Source: Armatimonadota bacterium (GTDB lineage: Bacteria; Armatimonadota; Fimbriimonadia; Fimbriimonadales; Fimbriimonadaceae). Taken from it: 64,000 bases of DNA. The translations under genes were made by a program, and so were the position numbers. Of the stretch, positions 52,517 through 61,044 are shown piece by piece. Every line of letters begins with the position of its first letter. The stretch's first letter is position 1. The stretch covers positions 186,001-250,000 of the forward strand of contig WGMG01000002.1 in the NCBI GenBank assembly GCA_016125185.1, in the 5' to 3' direction. The notes under the pieces were generated by a model. The model was not told where the DNA came from. It ran no database searches and worked only from the letters and a program-made list of their open reading frames with translations.

Positions 52517-54214
52517 ATGTCGGAAGATTTTCAACGAGACAACAAAGAACTCCTGGAAGAGGTCGAGCGGCTCAAATCCAGGATCCGCGAACTCGAAACG
52601 GACAAGAACCTTCCATCAGCGGCAAAGATCGAACAACCAGTAGAAATTACGCCAATCGACCAAGCGGACGTTACCCTCCGACGGCTCGTTCAGCGAATTG
52701 CTATGATTCTTCAGGCCGAAAAGATCGTGATTATGTTCCACGATCGAGAAATGGGCGACCTGAAGGGTATCCCACCCGCCTTTGGCGTCGACGAAGCACA
52801 TCTCAACTCCTTTAAGGTTCGCGCCACCCACGGCATTTCCGGCAAAGTCTTCCGAGACGGCGACGCGATGATTTACGACGACATCGAGACGGTTGTGGAA
52901 GCTCGCGAAGAACCGTTCGGCCTCATGCACGTCACCAACGGCGTTTGCGTTCCGCTCGTTATCGAGAAGCGCGACGATGAAAACCGCGTGGTGGAGAAGA
53001 ACACCATCGGCGTTCTGCATGCCTTCAACAAGAAGCACGGCGAGACGTTCAACGAAGAAGACGTCCGACTTCTGGAGCGAATGGCCCGCAACGTCGGCTC
53101 CATCATCGCCAACCTCCAGATGTACCGCGAGATCGTCGAAGAGAAGGAAGAACTCGCTCAGACCTTCGAATCCTTGACCGCTGGTCTCATGCTGGTCTCT
53201 ACCGACCGACGACTGCTCCAAATCAACGCCACGGCTCGCGCCATCTTCCAGGCGCCGCAGGACAGCCTCGGCAAAGCTATCGACGAGATCGTCCACGACG
53301 CCGCGTTTGTAGCCGCCATCGACAAGGCTATCGGCGGAGCGGAAGCCGGCAAGGTTGAAACGCACATTACGATCGGTGGTACCGAGCGAATCTACGAATC
53401 ACAATTTGCTTCGGTTCTTGGTCAAGACGGCAAGGGCATCGGCGTGGTTGCAATCCTCGCCGACGTGACCGAAATTCGAAACATCGACCGCATGAAGTCG
53501 AGCTTTGTCGCGATGGCTTCACACGAGCTTCGAACCCCGCTGACGGCGATCAAGGGCTTCTCCAGCACCCTGCTTGAGGGCTTGGACGACGAGCTTTACG
53601 GCAAGGAAGACCAGCGAGAATTCCTCGGCATCGTGGTTGGCGAATGCGACCGACTGCGCCGTCTGATCGATGACCTGCTCAACACCAGCCGAATCGAGGC
53701 CGGCGAATCGCTGAAGCCGAACTACACGCACGTCGATATCAAAACCCTGCTCGACAAGGTGCAGAAGGTTCAGCAGCAAGCGACAACCAAGCACGCGATC
53801 AAGCTCGATATCCAGACTCCGTTGCCCGACCTCATCGTCGGCGACGAGGACAAGCTGGACCAGATTCTGACCAACCTTCTGAATAACGCGATCAAGTACG
53901 CGCCGAACGGCGGCGATGTCACGATCCATGCCAAGGCTGACGGCGACACGCTGGAGATTGGCGTCAAGGACCAGGGTCTTGGAATTCCGAAGGATCACCT
54001 GACGAAGGTCTTCGAGCGGTTCCACCGCGTTAACAACGAAGACAACCGAAAGATTTACGGTACGGGTCTCGGCCTCTTCTTGGTCAAGCACCTCGTGGAT
54101 CAGGTTCACTTCGGCAAGATTTGGGTCGAATCTGAACTCGGTAAGGGATCGGACTTCATTTTCCGAATTCCGACGAACATCAACATCGAAGAAGCGAAGA
54201 AGGCGAACGACTAA
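52517..54214 (+). CDS. Soluble GAF-PAS sensor histidine kinase
   Basis: 565 residues from ATG 52517, which has AGAGGA upstream; an upstream in-frame GTG would read through that site. The order is a coiled coil (about 5-35), GAF (about 50-205), a linker helix (MYREIVEEKEELAQTF), PAS (about 215-320), HisKA with SHELRTPL (phospho-acceptor H336), then HATPase with N box LNNAIKYAPNGGD, G1 DQGLGIP, F box HRV and G2 GTGLGLFL. There are no membrane spans, so the signal is cytoplasmic. No response regulator is adjacent; the two small membrane proteins downstream may be in the same transcript. Confidence 0.92.
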   Translation: MSEDFQRDNKELLEEVERLKSRIRELETDKNLPSAAKIEQPVEITPIDQADVTLRRLVQRIAMILQAEKIVIMFHDREMGDLKGIPPAFGVDEAHLNSFKVRATHGISGKVFRDGDAMIYDDIETVVEAREEPFGLMHVTNGVCVPLVIEKRDDENRVVEKNTIGVLHAFNKKHGETFNEEDVRLLERMARNVGSIIANLQMYREIVEEKEELAQTFESLTAGLMLVSTDRRLLQINATARAIFQAPQDSLGKAIDEIVHDAAFVAAIDKAIGGAEAGKVETHITIGGTERIYESQFASVLGQDGKGIGVVAILADVTEIRNIDRMKSSFVAMASHELRTPLTAIKGFSSTLLEGLDDELYGKEDQREFLGIVVGECDRLRRLIDDLLNTSRIEAGESLKPNYTHVDIKTLLDKVQKVQQQATTKHAIKLDIQTPLPDLIVGDEDKLDQILTNLLNNAIKYAPNGGDVTIHAKADGDTLEIGVKDQGLGIPKDHLTKVFERFHRVNNEDNRKIYGTGLGLFLVKHLVDQVHFGKIWVESELGKGSDFIFRIPTNINIEEAKKAND

Positions 54215-54236
54215 TTTGTCGTAAACTGGACTGCGA

Positions 54237-54752
54237 ATGAACAAGAAAACCGGCGTTGTCCTTGCCATCGTGGCGGGAATCCTCATCCTTTGTTGTGCCG
54301 GTGGCGCGTTCATGATCCGGTCGATGTTCAACCAGATCCAAGAGACGGTGAAGACGGACAAGGAGTTCGTGAAGACGGCCTTGACCGCCACTGCCAAGAA
54401 CTGGGACGAAAAGGACTTTGCCCTGTACGCGGACGACTCGTTCAATAAGCCGGAGAACAAAGAGAAGACCCAGAAGCTGTTCACCGAGCTCAAGGACAAG
54501 CTGGGTTCGATCAAGACCTTAGGCGACATCACTGTGCTTAGGCGTGGCGGCTTCCGCACCAACGACTCGGGCACCGACCGAGGTTTCTACATCACGTTCC
54601 GCGCTTCGGCGACGTTCGAAAAACGAGATGGTGTATTCGACGTGACCGTGAAGAACAACAAGGACAAGCACGTGATCTATTCGATCGCGCTAAATCCCGA
54701 TGCGGCGACGGCAGACTCAATCGAAGCTGGCAACAACGTGCCCGCCCAGTAA
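54237..54752 (+). CDS. Membrane-anchored protein, first of a small paralogous pair
   Basis: A 171-residue protein with one N-terminal span (VVLAIVAGILILCCAGGAFMI), then an outside domain of about 140 residues with two helices (FVKTALTATAKNWD, KTQKLFTELKDKLGSI) and a beta sheet (RGFYITFRASATFEKRDGVFDVTVKNN). This helix-then-sheet order is NTF2-like or DUF4864-like. It resembles the next gene in the (S/P)A.FEK.......V(K)NN block. TAAACT lies nine bases before the ATG. It lies 22 bases after the kinase gene. Confidence 0.65.
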   Translation: MNKKTGVVLAIVAGILILCCAGGAFMIRSMFNQIQETVKTDKEFVKTALTATAKNWDEKDFALYADDSFNKPENKEKTQKLFTELKDKLGSIKTLGDITVLRRGGFRTNDSGTDRGFYITFRASATFEKRDGVFDVTVKNNKDKHVIYSIALNPDAATADSIEAGNNVPAQ

Positions 54753-54792
54753 TTGGAACCAATTTTCCTGCCGGGTATGTTGTACTAGGCGC

Positions 54793-55272
54793 GTGAAGTC
54801 TCGAAAAAGAAAACACATTCTGCTTTGGATTCTGGGCATCTTTCTGTTCCTGTCGATCCCACTCGCCTTTGTTGGCAAGGGTGCCGTGAACGACATGCGG
54901 GCCCGGGTAGGGCGTAACAAGACCCTGATCGACAACATGGTGGCAGACAATTATGCCCATAAGTCGATCGACGATCAGATTCTCGATAACTCGCGGAACC
55001 AGGTCCACAACGTTTTTTCCGAGGTGGAGAAGAAGATGGGCAAGTTCGTATCCGTCGGCACACCGGACACGATTCCGAGTTTTGCCGACCTATTCAGCAA
55101 CGGAGCCGAGTTGAGCTACAACCTACCTGCCCAGTTCGAGAAGGGTTATGTAACGTTCATTTTCAGAGTGAAGAACGACGACCTCAACCAGCAGGTGATC
55201 TGGCTGGAATCCGCGGACGGGGTTCTTCCCCACGATGACTTTAAGAGGCGCCTGCGGTCGCACTTGCCTTAG
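54793..55272 (+). CDS. Membrane-anchored protein, second of a small paralogous pair
   Basis: A 159-residue protein starting at GTG 54793: basic KSRKRKH, one membrane span (ILLWILGIFLFLSIPLAFVG), then helices containing VFSEVEKKMGKFVSVGTPD and a sheet with YNLPAQFEKGYVTFIFRVKNDD. It aligns with the neighbour over the FEK-to-VKN stretch. Its 3' end overlaps the convergent amidotransferase gene by 32 bases. Function unknown. Confidence 0.65.
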   Translation: MKSRKRKHILLWILGIFLFLSIPLAFVGKGAVNDMRARVGRNKTLIDNMVADNYAHKSIDDQILDNSRNQVHNVFSEVEKKMGKFVSVGTPDTIPSFADLFSNGAELSYNLPAQFEKGYVTFIFRVKNDDLNQQVIWLESADGVLPHDDFKRRLRSHLP

Positions 55273-55852
55273 TCATCTTGTAAAAATTCTCGACGATGGT
55301 GAAGCCCTGTTCGGTAAGGACCGACTCGGGGTGGAACTGGACTCCCTCGATGGGCAAAGTCTCGTGTCGGACGCCCATGATCTCGTCGTCATCGAGCGAC
55401 CGTGCGGTGACGATAAAGCCTGCCGGTGGTTGCTTCTTTGCGATGACCAGGGAGTGGTAGCGGATGGCGCTGAAAGGGTTTGGCATGTTCGCGAAGACAC
55501 CTTTGCCGTCGTGCTCGACCAACGACGCCTTGCCGTGCATGATCTTGTTGGCGACCACGACCTGGGAGCCGGTGACCTCACCGATGGCCTGGTGGCCAAG
55601 GCAGACTCCGAAAAGCGGAACATCGAACCCGGGACGCTGGGCGAGGGCGGCGCTGAGAATCGTGAGGCAGACGCCGGATTCTTTCGGCGTGCAGGGCCCC
55701 GGCGAGAGCATGATGCCGTCGGGCCTTAGGGCGGCGATGCCGTCCAGATCGATCTCGTCGTTTCGCTTGACCACGACCTCGGCCCCACACTGGCCGAGGT
55801 ACTGAACCAGGTTATAGGTGAACGAGTCGTAGTTGTCGATGACGAGAATCAC
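55241..55852 (-). CDS. Anthranilate/aminodeoxychorismate synthase glutamine amidotransferase
   Basis: A 203-residue class I glutamine amidotransferase (TrpG/PabA). It has MILVIDNYDSFTYNLVQYL at the start, the nucleophile in FGVCLGHQAI (C84) and the His/Glu pair in VQFHPESVLT (H174, E176). It supplies ammonia to the chorismate-using partner for tryptophan or folate synthesis. The partner gene is not in the window, so trpG versus pabA cannot be decided. The start is GTG 55852. Confidence 0.9.
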   Translation of the reverse strand: MILVIDNYDSFTYNLVQYLGQCGAEVVVKRNDEIDLDGIAALRPDGIMLSPGPCTPKESGVCLTILSAALAQRPGFDVPLFGVCLGHQAIGEVTGSQVVVANKIMHGKASLVEHDGKGVFANMPNPFSAIRYHSLVIAKKQPPAGFIVTARSLDDDEIMGVRHETLPIEGVQFHPESVLTEQGFTIVENFYKMTKASATAGAS

Positions 55853-56052
55853 TGTATTAGTGTGACTGATTTTTGCAATCCGAGAAGGACTGCGGCAAGA
55901 AAGCTGGTCTGACTAACTGCAAGTCTGGGGTCGCTTCGCTCCGTGGCAAGTGCAGGCGACCGTGCTTCCAGGGGTCTTCGCTGCGCTTCGACACCCTGGC
56001 TACCATCTTCGACCCTGCCGGGTCGCCACTCTGGGTTCTCGGATCACGGATC
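55853..56052. repeat. Gap with second copy of the two-hairpin repeat
   Basis: 55966-56025 matches 28024-28083 closely (CCAGGGGTC...GACACCCTGG, then CGACCC-TGCC-GGGTCG). The GGGGTCGCTTCGCTCC block is also present at 55927. No gene in this gap. Confidence 0.7.
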
Positions 56053-57849
56053 CTATTCGGCGACCTTGAGCACGCTGAGGAAGGCTTCTTGCGGCAGTTC
56101 GACCGAGCCGATCTGCTTCATGCGCTTCTTACCTTCTTTCTGCTTTTCGAGCAGTTTGCGTTTTCGCGTGATGTCACCACCGTAGCACTTGGCGATGACA
56201 TTCTTACGGAACGGCTTGATGGTATCCGCCGCGATGACTTTCGCGCCGATGGCCGCCTGAACGCGGACCTCGTATTGCTGACGAGGGACGACTTTTCGAA
56301 GCTGTTCGACGACCGCGCGGCCCCGATTGTACGAGAACGAGCGGTGGACGATGAAGCTAAGAGCGTCGACGATGTCGCCATTAAGGAGGATGTCGAGCTT
56401 GACAAGGTCGGATGGTTGGTACTCGTCGAGGTCGTAGTCGAACGACGCGTAGCCACGCGTGCCGGATTTCAGTTTGTCGAAGAAGTCCATCAGGATTTCG
56501 CCGAGCGGAAGCTGGTAATACAGAATCACGCGTTGCTGGGTCGGGTACTCGGTCTTGAGGTACAAGCCGCGTCGCTCCTGGCAAAGCGTCATCACGGCGC
56601 CGACATATTCGACCGGCACCATGATCGTCGCCTTCACCGTCGGCTCATCCACCCGAAGAATGTCGTTGGCGTCGGGAAACTCGCTCGGGTTGGAGATGTG
56701 CATGGCGTCGCCGTTCTTCTTATGGACGATGTAGTCCACGCTCGGGGCGGTGAGGATGAGGTCGAGATTGAACTCGCGCTCCAACCGCTCGCGGGCGATC
56801 TCCATGTGCAAAAGGCCAAGGAAGCCGCACCGAAACCCAAAGCCGAGCGCGGCGGATGTCTCCGGCTCGAACTGGAGCGAAGCGTCGTTCAGCTTCAACT
56901 TTTCGATGGCGTCGCGAAGGTCTTCATACTGGTCGCCATCGGTCGGGTACAGGCCGCAGAACACCATGCTGAGGGCCTTTCGGTAGCCGGGCAGGGCGGC
57001 GGTGGCGGGGTTCGCCTTGGTGGTGACGGTATCGCCGACTTGCGCGTCGCCGATAGACTTCATGGCGGCGGCGATGAAGCCGACTTCGCCGCATTCGAGT
57101 CCATTGTTGACGGTCAGGCCCGGGCCAAAGTGACCAGTCGCGTCGATGACGTAGTCGCGACCAGAGGCCATCATCATGATCCGGTCGTCCTTCTTGACCG
57201 AGCCATCCATGACGCGAATATACGCCACCGCGCCCTGATAGGCATCGAAGTGGCTGTCGTAGATGAGGGCTCGGAGCGGCTTGCTGGGGTCTCCGTTGGG
57301 AGGGGGAATCCGTTGGACGATCGCTTCGAGGATTTCGTCGATACCGATGCCGGCCTTGGCCGAGGCAGGGATCGCATCGCTGGCGTCGATGGCGACCGCG
57401 TTCTCAATCTCTTGCTTGGCGTGCTCAATGTCGGCGTGCGGCAAGTCGATCTTGTTGATGACGGGAACGATTTCGAGGTTCTGGTTCATCGCCATGCTGG
57501 CGTTGGCGATGGTTTGCGCCTCGACGCCCTGGCTGGCATCGACGACGAGCAAGGCGCCCTCGCAGGCAGCCAGAGCACGCGAAACTTCGTAGGTGAAATC
57601 GACGTGGCCGGGCGTGTCGATCAAGTTCAGTTCGTATTCGATTCCGTCTTTGGCTTTGTATTGAAGTCGGACCGCGGCCATCTTGATGGTGATGCCGCGC
57701 TCACGCTCGATGTCCATCGAGTCGAGCATCTGCTCCTGGGCGGTGCCGCGAATGGCTCCGCACCGCTCGATGAGGCGGTCGGCGAGCGTGCTTTTGCCGT
57801 GGTCGATATGCGCGATGATGCAGAAGTTGCGAATGCGCGACTGATCCAT
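56053..57849 (-). CDS. lepA: Elongation factor 4 (LepA) GTPase
   Basis: 598 residues from ATG 57849; the earlier in-frame ATG adds 38 residues unlike the family. G1 is HIDHGKST (14-21), the switch region has [10 protein letters not shown]3 is DTPGHVDF, G4 is NKIDLPHAD and the G5 region follows. The LepA-specific C-terminal domain ends SVLKVAE after FLSVL. It is the ribosome-bound GTPase that acts on elongation or initiation under stress. TACAAT lies 12 bases before the ATG. Confidence 0.95.
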   Translation of the reverse strand: MDQSRIRNFCIIAHIDHGKSTLADRLIERCGAIRGTAQEQMLDSMDIERERGITIKMAAVRLQYKAKDGIEYELNLIDTPGHVDFTYEVSRALAACEGALLVVDASQGVEAQTIANASMAMNQNLEIVPVINKIDLPHADIEHAKQEIENAVAIDASDAIPASAKAGIGIDEILEAIVQRIPPPNGDPSKPLRALIYDSHFDAYQGAVAYIRVMDGSVKKDDRIMMMASGRDYVIDATGHFGPGLTVNNGLECGEVGFIAAAMKSIGDAQVGDTVTTKANPATAALPGYRKALSMVFCGLYPTDGDQYEDLRDAIEKLKLNDASLQFEPETSAALGFGFRCGFLGLLHMEIARERLEREFNLDLILTAPSVDYIVHKKNGDAMHISNPSEFPDANDILRVDEPTVKATIMVPVEYVGAVMTLCQERRGLYLKTEYPTQQRVILYYQLPLGEILMDFFDKLKSGTRGYASFDYDLDEYQPSDLVKLDILLNGDIVDALSFIVHRSFSYNRGRAVVEQLRKVVPRQQYEVRVQAAIGAKVIAADTIKPFRKNVIAKCYGGDITRKRKLLEKQKEGKKRMKQIGSVELPQEAFLSVLKVAE

Positions 57850-57964
57850 TGAGAACGCTCTATTGTACCGTTTGGAGGGGGGTGGCCCGATACGGCGAAA
57901 TGGCCGGTTTAGAGTCAAATTGTTCCCTTCGTCCTCGTATTGAGAGGGGAGACATTTCGCCATC

Positions 57965-57993
57965 AGAAGTCAGGCTCATTTCGAGCCTGACTT
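57965..57993 (-). terminator. Inverted repeat over the AAA gene stop codon
   Basis: 12-base arms GAAGTCAGGCTC/GAGCCTGACTTC with a 5-base loop that includes part of the stop codon. No strong T-run; likely a transcription or mRNA-end hairpin. Confidence 0.5.
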
Positions 57994-59178
57994 CTTCTTT
58001 TTCTTTTTGGGTTTCTTCGCTTTGGGGCGGCCCATCGCCGTCAGAGTTTCCTCGAGCGCTCGCCCGAGGTCGAATACGCGAAGGTGCTTCGCCGTGGTCG
58101 CTCGCACGAACTCTTGCAGTCCCGCGAACGACATTCCGTCGGTCCGTCGCACGACGTCGGTTGCCAGCTCGGACGACAGCTTTGTGAGGCAAAGCGGCTC
58201 GCCCAAGTACGCGGCCCGCATCTCAGCGTCCGGGTTCGGAAACTCAATTTTGAGGTCGAACCGGCTCGGCCGTTCCTTCAAAGCGATGTCCAGCTTGTCC
58301 AAGTGGTTCGTGGTCGCGATGGTCATGACGCCATCGAGGCTCCGAACCCCGTCGAGCTCGTTGAGGAAGTACGAACGCGAATTCTCGCGAACGAGCGTGT
58401 CGATATCTTCCAACACGACGATGCACGGCGCGGTCTCGCGGGCTCGCTGGTAGATGCGCTTGATGGCGCCCTCCGGCGGCAGGCGATAGCCCCACAGCGA
58501 CCGAACGTAGATGCACGACGCCCGAGCCTGACTCACGATCGCACGGATCGTCTGCGTCTTTCCGTTGCCGGGCGGACCGTAGAAGATCACTCCGCGCTTC
58601 CAAGAAAGGCCGCTCGATGCGTACATTTCCCGCTGGTCGAAGAACGCTAAGACATCCTCCTTCAACGCACGCCGAATGTCAGGCTCCAGAGCAAGGTCGG
58701 AGAGCGAGCTCTGCCGAATCTCCTCGAGAAGCTCCTCATCGCGCTCGAAATAGCCTTCGTCGAACACGGTGATCGCCGCGTCGCCGCAGGTGTTCCACCG
58801 ACAGACGGCGGCAAAGAACTTTTCGCAGTCGACGATGCGAGGACCGACGATGATCCAGTTCCGACCGCATTCCTGGTTCTGAGCCACGATCAGCGTCAAG
58901 CGCCGACCCTGCCAAAGGACGTCGAAGACCGCGTTCCGTGGGCTGGTCTCTATTTGATTATCGGTCCATTCGGCCTTCCAGTGACCGTACGCCTCGTCGC
59001 GAACGACGAGTTCACAGCCTCCAGCATCGGCAAAGCCGATGGGATCGAATGAATAGTCCTCAGTCTCGAGGACAGCCTGGTCGGGCGCCGCCGCGCGAAT
59101 CTCCTTCGAAAGCTCGAAGGCCATCGCGTTGTCCGGCAGGCACAATGACGCCGAAAAAAGGGTTGAAGGGATCTTCAT
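57976..59178 (-). CDS. AAA-family ATPase with unknown N-terminal domain
   Basis: About 400 residues (a start at ATG 59124, giving 382, is equally possible). The first ~180 residues are a domain I do not recognise. Then comes one AAA module: Walker A GPPGNGKTQ, Walker B CIVVLEDIDTLV, sensor-1 MTIATTNHLDKLD and an arginine-finger region RPSRFDLKIEFPNP. The C-terminus is a Lys-rich tail (KAKKPKKKKKKSGSK). The layout resembles CDC48/BCS1-like single-ring ATPases that remodel proteins. It is transcribed toward lepA. Confidence 0.8.
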   Translation of the reverse strand: MKIPSTLFSASLCLPDNAMAFELSKEIRAAAPDQAVLETEDYSFDPIGFADAGGCELVVRDEAYGHWKAEWTDNQIETSPRNAVFDVLWQGRRLTLIVAQNQECGRNWIIVGPRIVDCEKFFAAVCRWNTCGDAAITVFDEGYFERDEELLEEIRQSSLSDLALEPDIRRALKEDVLAFFDQREMYASSGLSWKRGVIFYGPPGNGKTQTIRAIVSQARASCIYVRSLWGYRLPPEGAIKRIYQRARETAPCIVVLEDIDTLVRENSRSYFLNELDGVRSLDGVMTIATTNHLDKLDIALKERPSRFDLKIEFPNPDAEMRAAYLGEPLCLTKLSSELATDVVRRTDGMSFAGLQEFVRATTAKHLRVFDLGRALEETLTAMGRPKAKKPKKKKKKSGSK

Positions 59179-59317
59179 AAATCTGCTTGTTTTGAAATGG
59201 GTTGCTACGACGAATCCGAGGCGCTCAGGGAGGCCTTACGAATGGGATTGTCGACGCAGCAGTACAAGCATTGCGAGAAAGAGTATGGCACAAAGAATTC
59301 GCCGAAAACTACGGCGG

Positions 59318-59354
59318 GCAAAAACAAGAAGGGCGGCAGGTTTCCCTACCGCCC
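59318..59354 (-). terminator. Terminator of the rsmI/wza operon
   Basis: Minus strand stem GGGCGGTAGG-GAAA-CCTGCCGCCC (GAAA tetraloop), followed by TTCTTGTTTTT. Confidence 0.9.
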
Positions 59355-59375
59355 CTTCATCCCATCCCAACAGGC

Positions 59376-60353
59376 TTACTTGAAGAGTTTGATTCCGAAG
59401 AACGAACCGAAGGTATTGATGACGAACGCCGAGTTGACGATCGACTGGAGCTGGTTCGCATCCGGGGTATTGGTTTCGGGGATATAGATCATATCTCCCG
59501 GCATGAGCTTCACGTTCTGTGAGTACTGGCCGCCCTTCACGTACTTGACGAAGTCGGCGTTGATGCGCATGTATTCGCCCGGTCGGCCCGGCAGTTCGCG
59601 AAGAATGAACGTCTTGGAGAATCGCGACAGGTAGCGGATTTCGCCACCGGCGATACCGATCGCATCCTGCAGTCGCATGGATTCGCGGTACGGATACAGA
59701 CCCGGGTTGCGGATCGCGCCGAGAACCAGGATTCGGTTCTTCTGTTCACGAGGAATATCGAGGATGTCGCCGTCTTCCAGTTCGAAGTTTTGCGAGTTGT
59801 CGCCAAGGACGGTCATCGCATAAAGATCGATCGGAATCAGTTCCTTCGAACCTTGTCGGCGCAGGGTCGCCTTCCGAAGGTCGGACTGATCGACGACTTC
59901 ACCGCCGCTGGCGCTGTAAAGCGTCATGATGGTGTCGCCCGGTCGGAAATAAAATTCGGTGGAGCGCTGAACCGAACCGGTCACGTTCGCTTTCAGCTTT
60001 CGGTAGGAAATGATCGAAACGGAAACAATCGGATCGCGGAGCTTGAGCTTGGAAACATAAAGCTTGTACAGCTCGGCTTCCACCTCGGAAACGGTCTTTC
60101 CTTCGACCTTGATGTTGCCAACAAAAGGCGCACCTACGTAACCATCGATACCAACGGGAATGTCGGCGCCGATCTGCTGCTGATTGAAGACTTGAATGCG
60201 GATGACGTCTTCCGGCTTCAGCTTGTAGGCTTTCTCATCAAAGGCGCTCTGAGCCTGAATCGAACACACCAGTGCGCTCAGTATCGCTATCCCTGAAAAG
60301 AGCTTTCCAAATCCTTGAATACTCACTTTGCCCCTGAAGTTAGATTTTAACAT
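59376..60353 (-). CDS. Polysaccharide export protein, Wza/SLBB type
   Basis: 325 residues from ATG 60353. A signal peptide lies around GKLFSGIAILSALVCSIQAQ; there is no lipobox at the standard place. The poly-export block is YKLKPEDVIRIQVFNQQQIG...IGIDGYVGAPFVGNIKVEGKT (cited by its key D-V-I-R and G-x-I/V-x-x-P-x-x-G parts). One or two SLBB domains follow (VTGSVQRSTEFYFRPGDTIM, VLGAIRNPGLYPYRESM). It forms the outer-membrane or periplasmic channel for capsule or exopolysaccharide. The start overlaps the end of rsmI by 14 bases. No polymerase or kinase gene is nearby. Confidence 0.88.
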   Translation of the reverse strand: MLKSNFRGKVSIQGFGKLFSGIAILSALVCSIQAQSAFDEKAYKLKPEDVIRIQVFNQQQIGADIPVGIDGYVGAPFVGNIKVEGKTVSEVEAELYKLYVSKLKLRDPIVSVSIISYRKLKANVTGSVQRSTEFYFRPGDTIMTLYSASGGEVVDQSDLRKATLRRQGSKELIPIDLYAMTVLGDNSQNFELEDGDILDIPREQKNRILVLGAIRNPGLYPYRESMRLQDAIGIAGGEIRYLSRFSKTFILRELPGRPGEYMRINADFVKYVKGGQYSQNVKLMPGDMIYIPETNTPDANQLQSIVNSAFVINTFGSFFGIKLFK

Positions 60354-61044
60354 ATTTCTGCTTACCAAGTGTTTTCCTTCGACCTTCGATAACAATCGTA
60401 AACTCGCCTTTGGCAGGAACTTGTCCCTCATTAGGGATTGTCGGTAAGTTTTCCCGGAAAACTTGCTGGTTTCTTTTCGTGACCTCGCGGCAAATAGCGT
60501 AGCGTCGGTCCCCCAACACCTCAGCCGCAACTTCGAGGAGTTTACGGAACCGATGCGGCGACTCGAATAACACTAATGTATAAGGAGATTCCGTAAACGG
60601 CATCAATTCCTTGCGAATATCGCCCGGCGTCCTTCCTAAGAACCCGAGGAAGGCAAACCGCTGGGCAAAGAAGCCGGAGAGCATGAGGGCATCGATCACC
60701 GCGCTGGGGCCCGGAATGGCGTCGACTTCGATGCCGCGGTCGTGGGCTAAATCAACCAGCCGGGCGCCGGGATCGCTGATGCCGGGTGCGCCCCCATCGG
60801 TGAGTACAACGGCCCGTTTACCGGCTTCGACTTCGTCCAGCAGGCGGTCTAGTTGGGCATCCTGCGAGTGGTCGTGGGCGACCTTCATCGGCTTTTTCAC
60901 GCCAAGGTGAAAGGCGAGCTTGGCGCTGATGCGCGTGTCTTCGACGATCCAGAAATCAGCTTCCGAAAGCGCCTCGGAGCATCTCGGGGAGATGTCCCCG
61001 AGATTTCCGATGGGCGTGGCGACAAGGGTCAGCCGTGGCGTCAG
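60340..61044 (-). CDS. rsmI: 16S rRNA (cytidine-1402-2'-O)-methyltransferase, probable CTG start
   Basis: 234 residues. TLVATPIGNLGDISPR, IVEDTRISAKL, DGGAPGISDPGARLVDLA, IPGPSAVIDALMLSGF and LVLFESPHRFRKLL identify RsmI, which methylates the 2'-O of C1402 in 16S rRNA with SAM. Family similarity begins at TLVATPIGNLG, only six residues after a CTG that overlaps the upstream TGA (CTGA). No ATG, GTG or TTG exists at that place; an ATG 50 codons upstream lies in the Lys-rich tail of the previous gene and is out of family. A non-standard CTG start is therefore the best choice. Confidence 0.85.
   Translation of the reverse strand: MTPRLTLVATPIGNLGDISPRCSEALSEADFWIVEDTRISAKLAFHLGVKKPMKVAHDHSQDAQLDRLLDEVEAGKRAVVLTDGGAPGISDPGARLVDLAHDRGIEVDAIPGPSAVIDALMLSGFFAQRFAFLGFLGRTPGDIRKELMPFTESPYTLVLFESPHRFRKLLEVAAEVLGDRRYAICREVTKRNQQVFRENLPTIPNEGQVPAKGEFTIVIEGRRKTLGKQKYVKI

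Noticed and set aside
55873-57852. A 659-residue plus-strand ORF
   Set aside because: It is the antisense shadow of lepA, a common effect in GC-rich genes.
59197-59487. A 96-residue plus-strand ORF
   Set aside because: It runs over the operon terminator and into the 3' end of the wza-like gene on the other strand, with no ribosome site.
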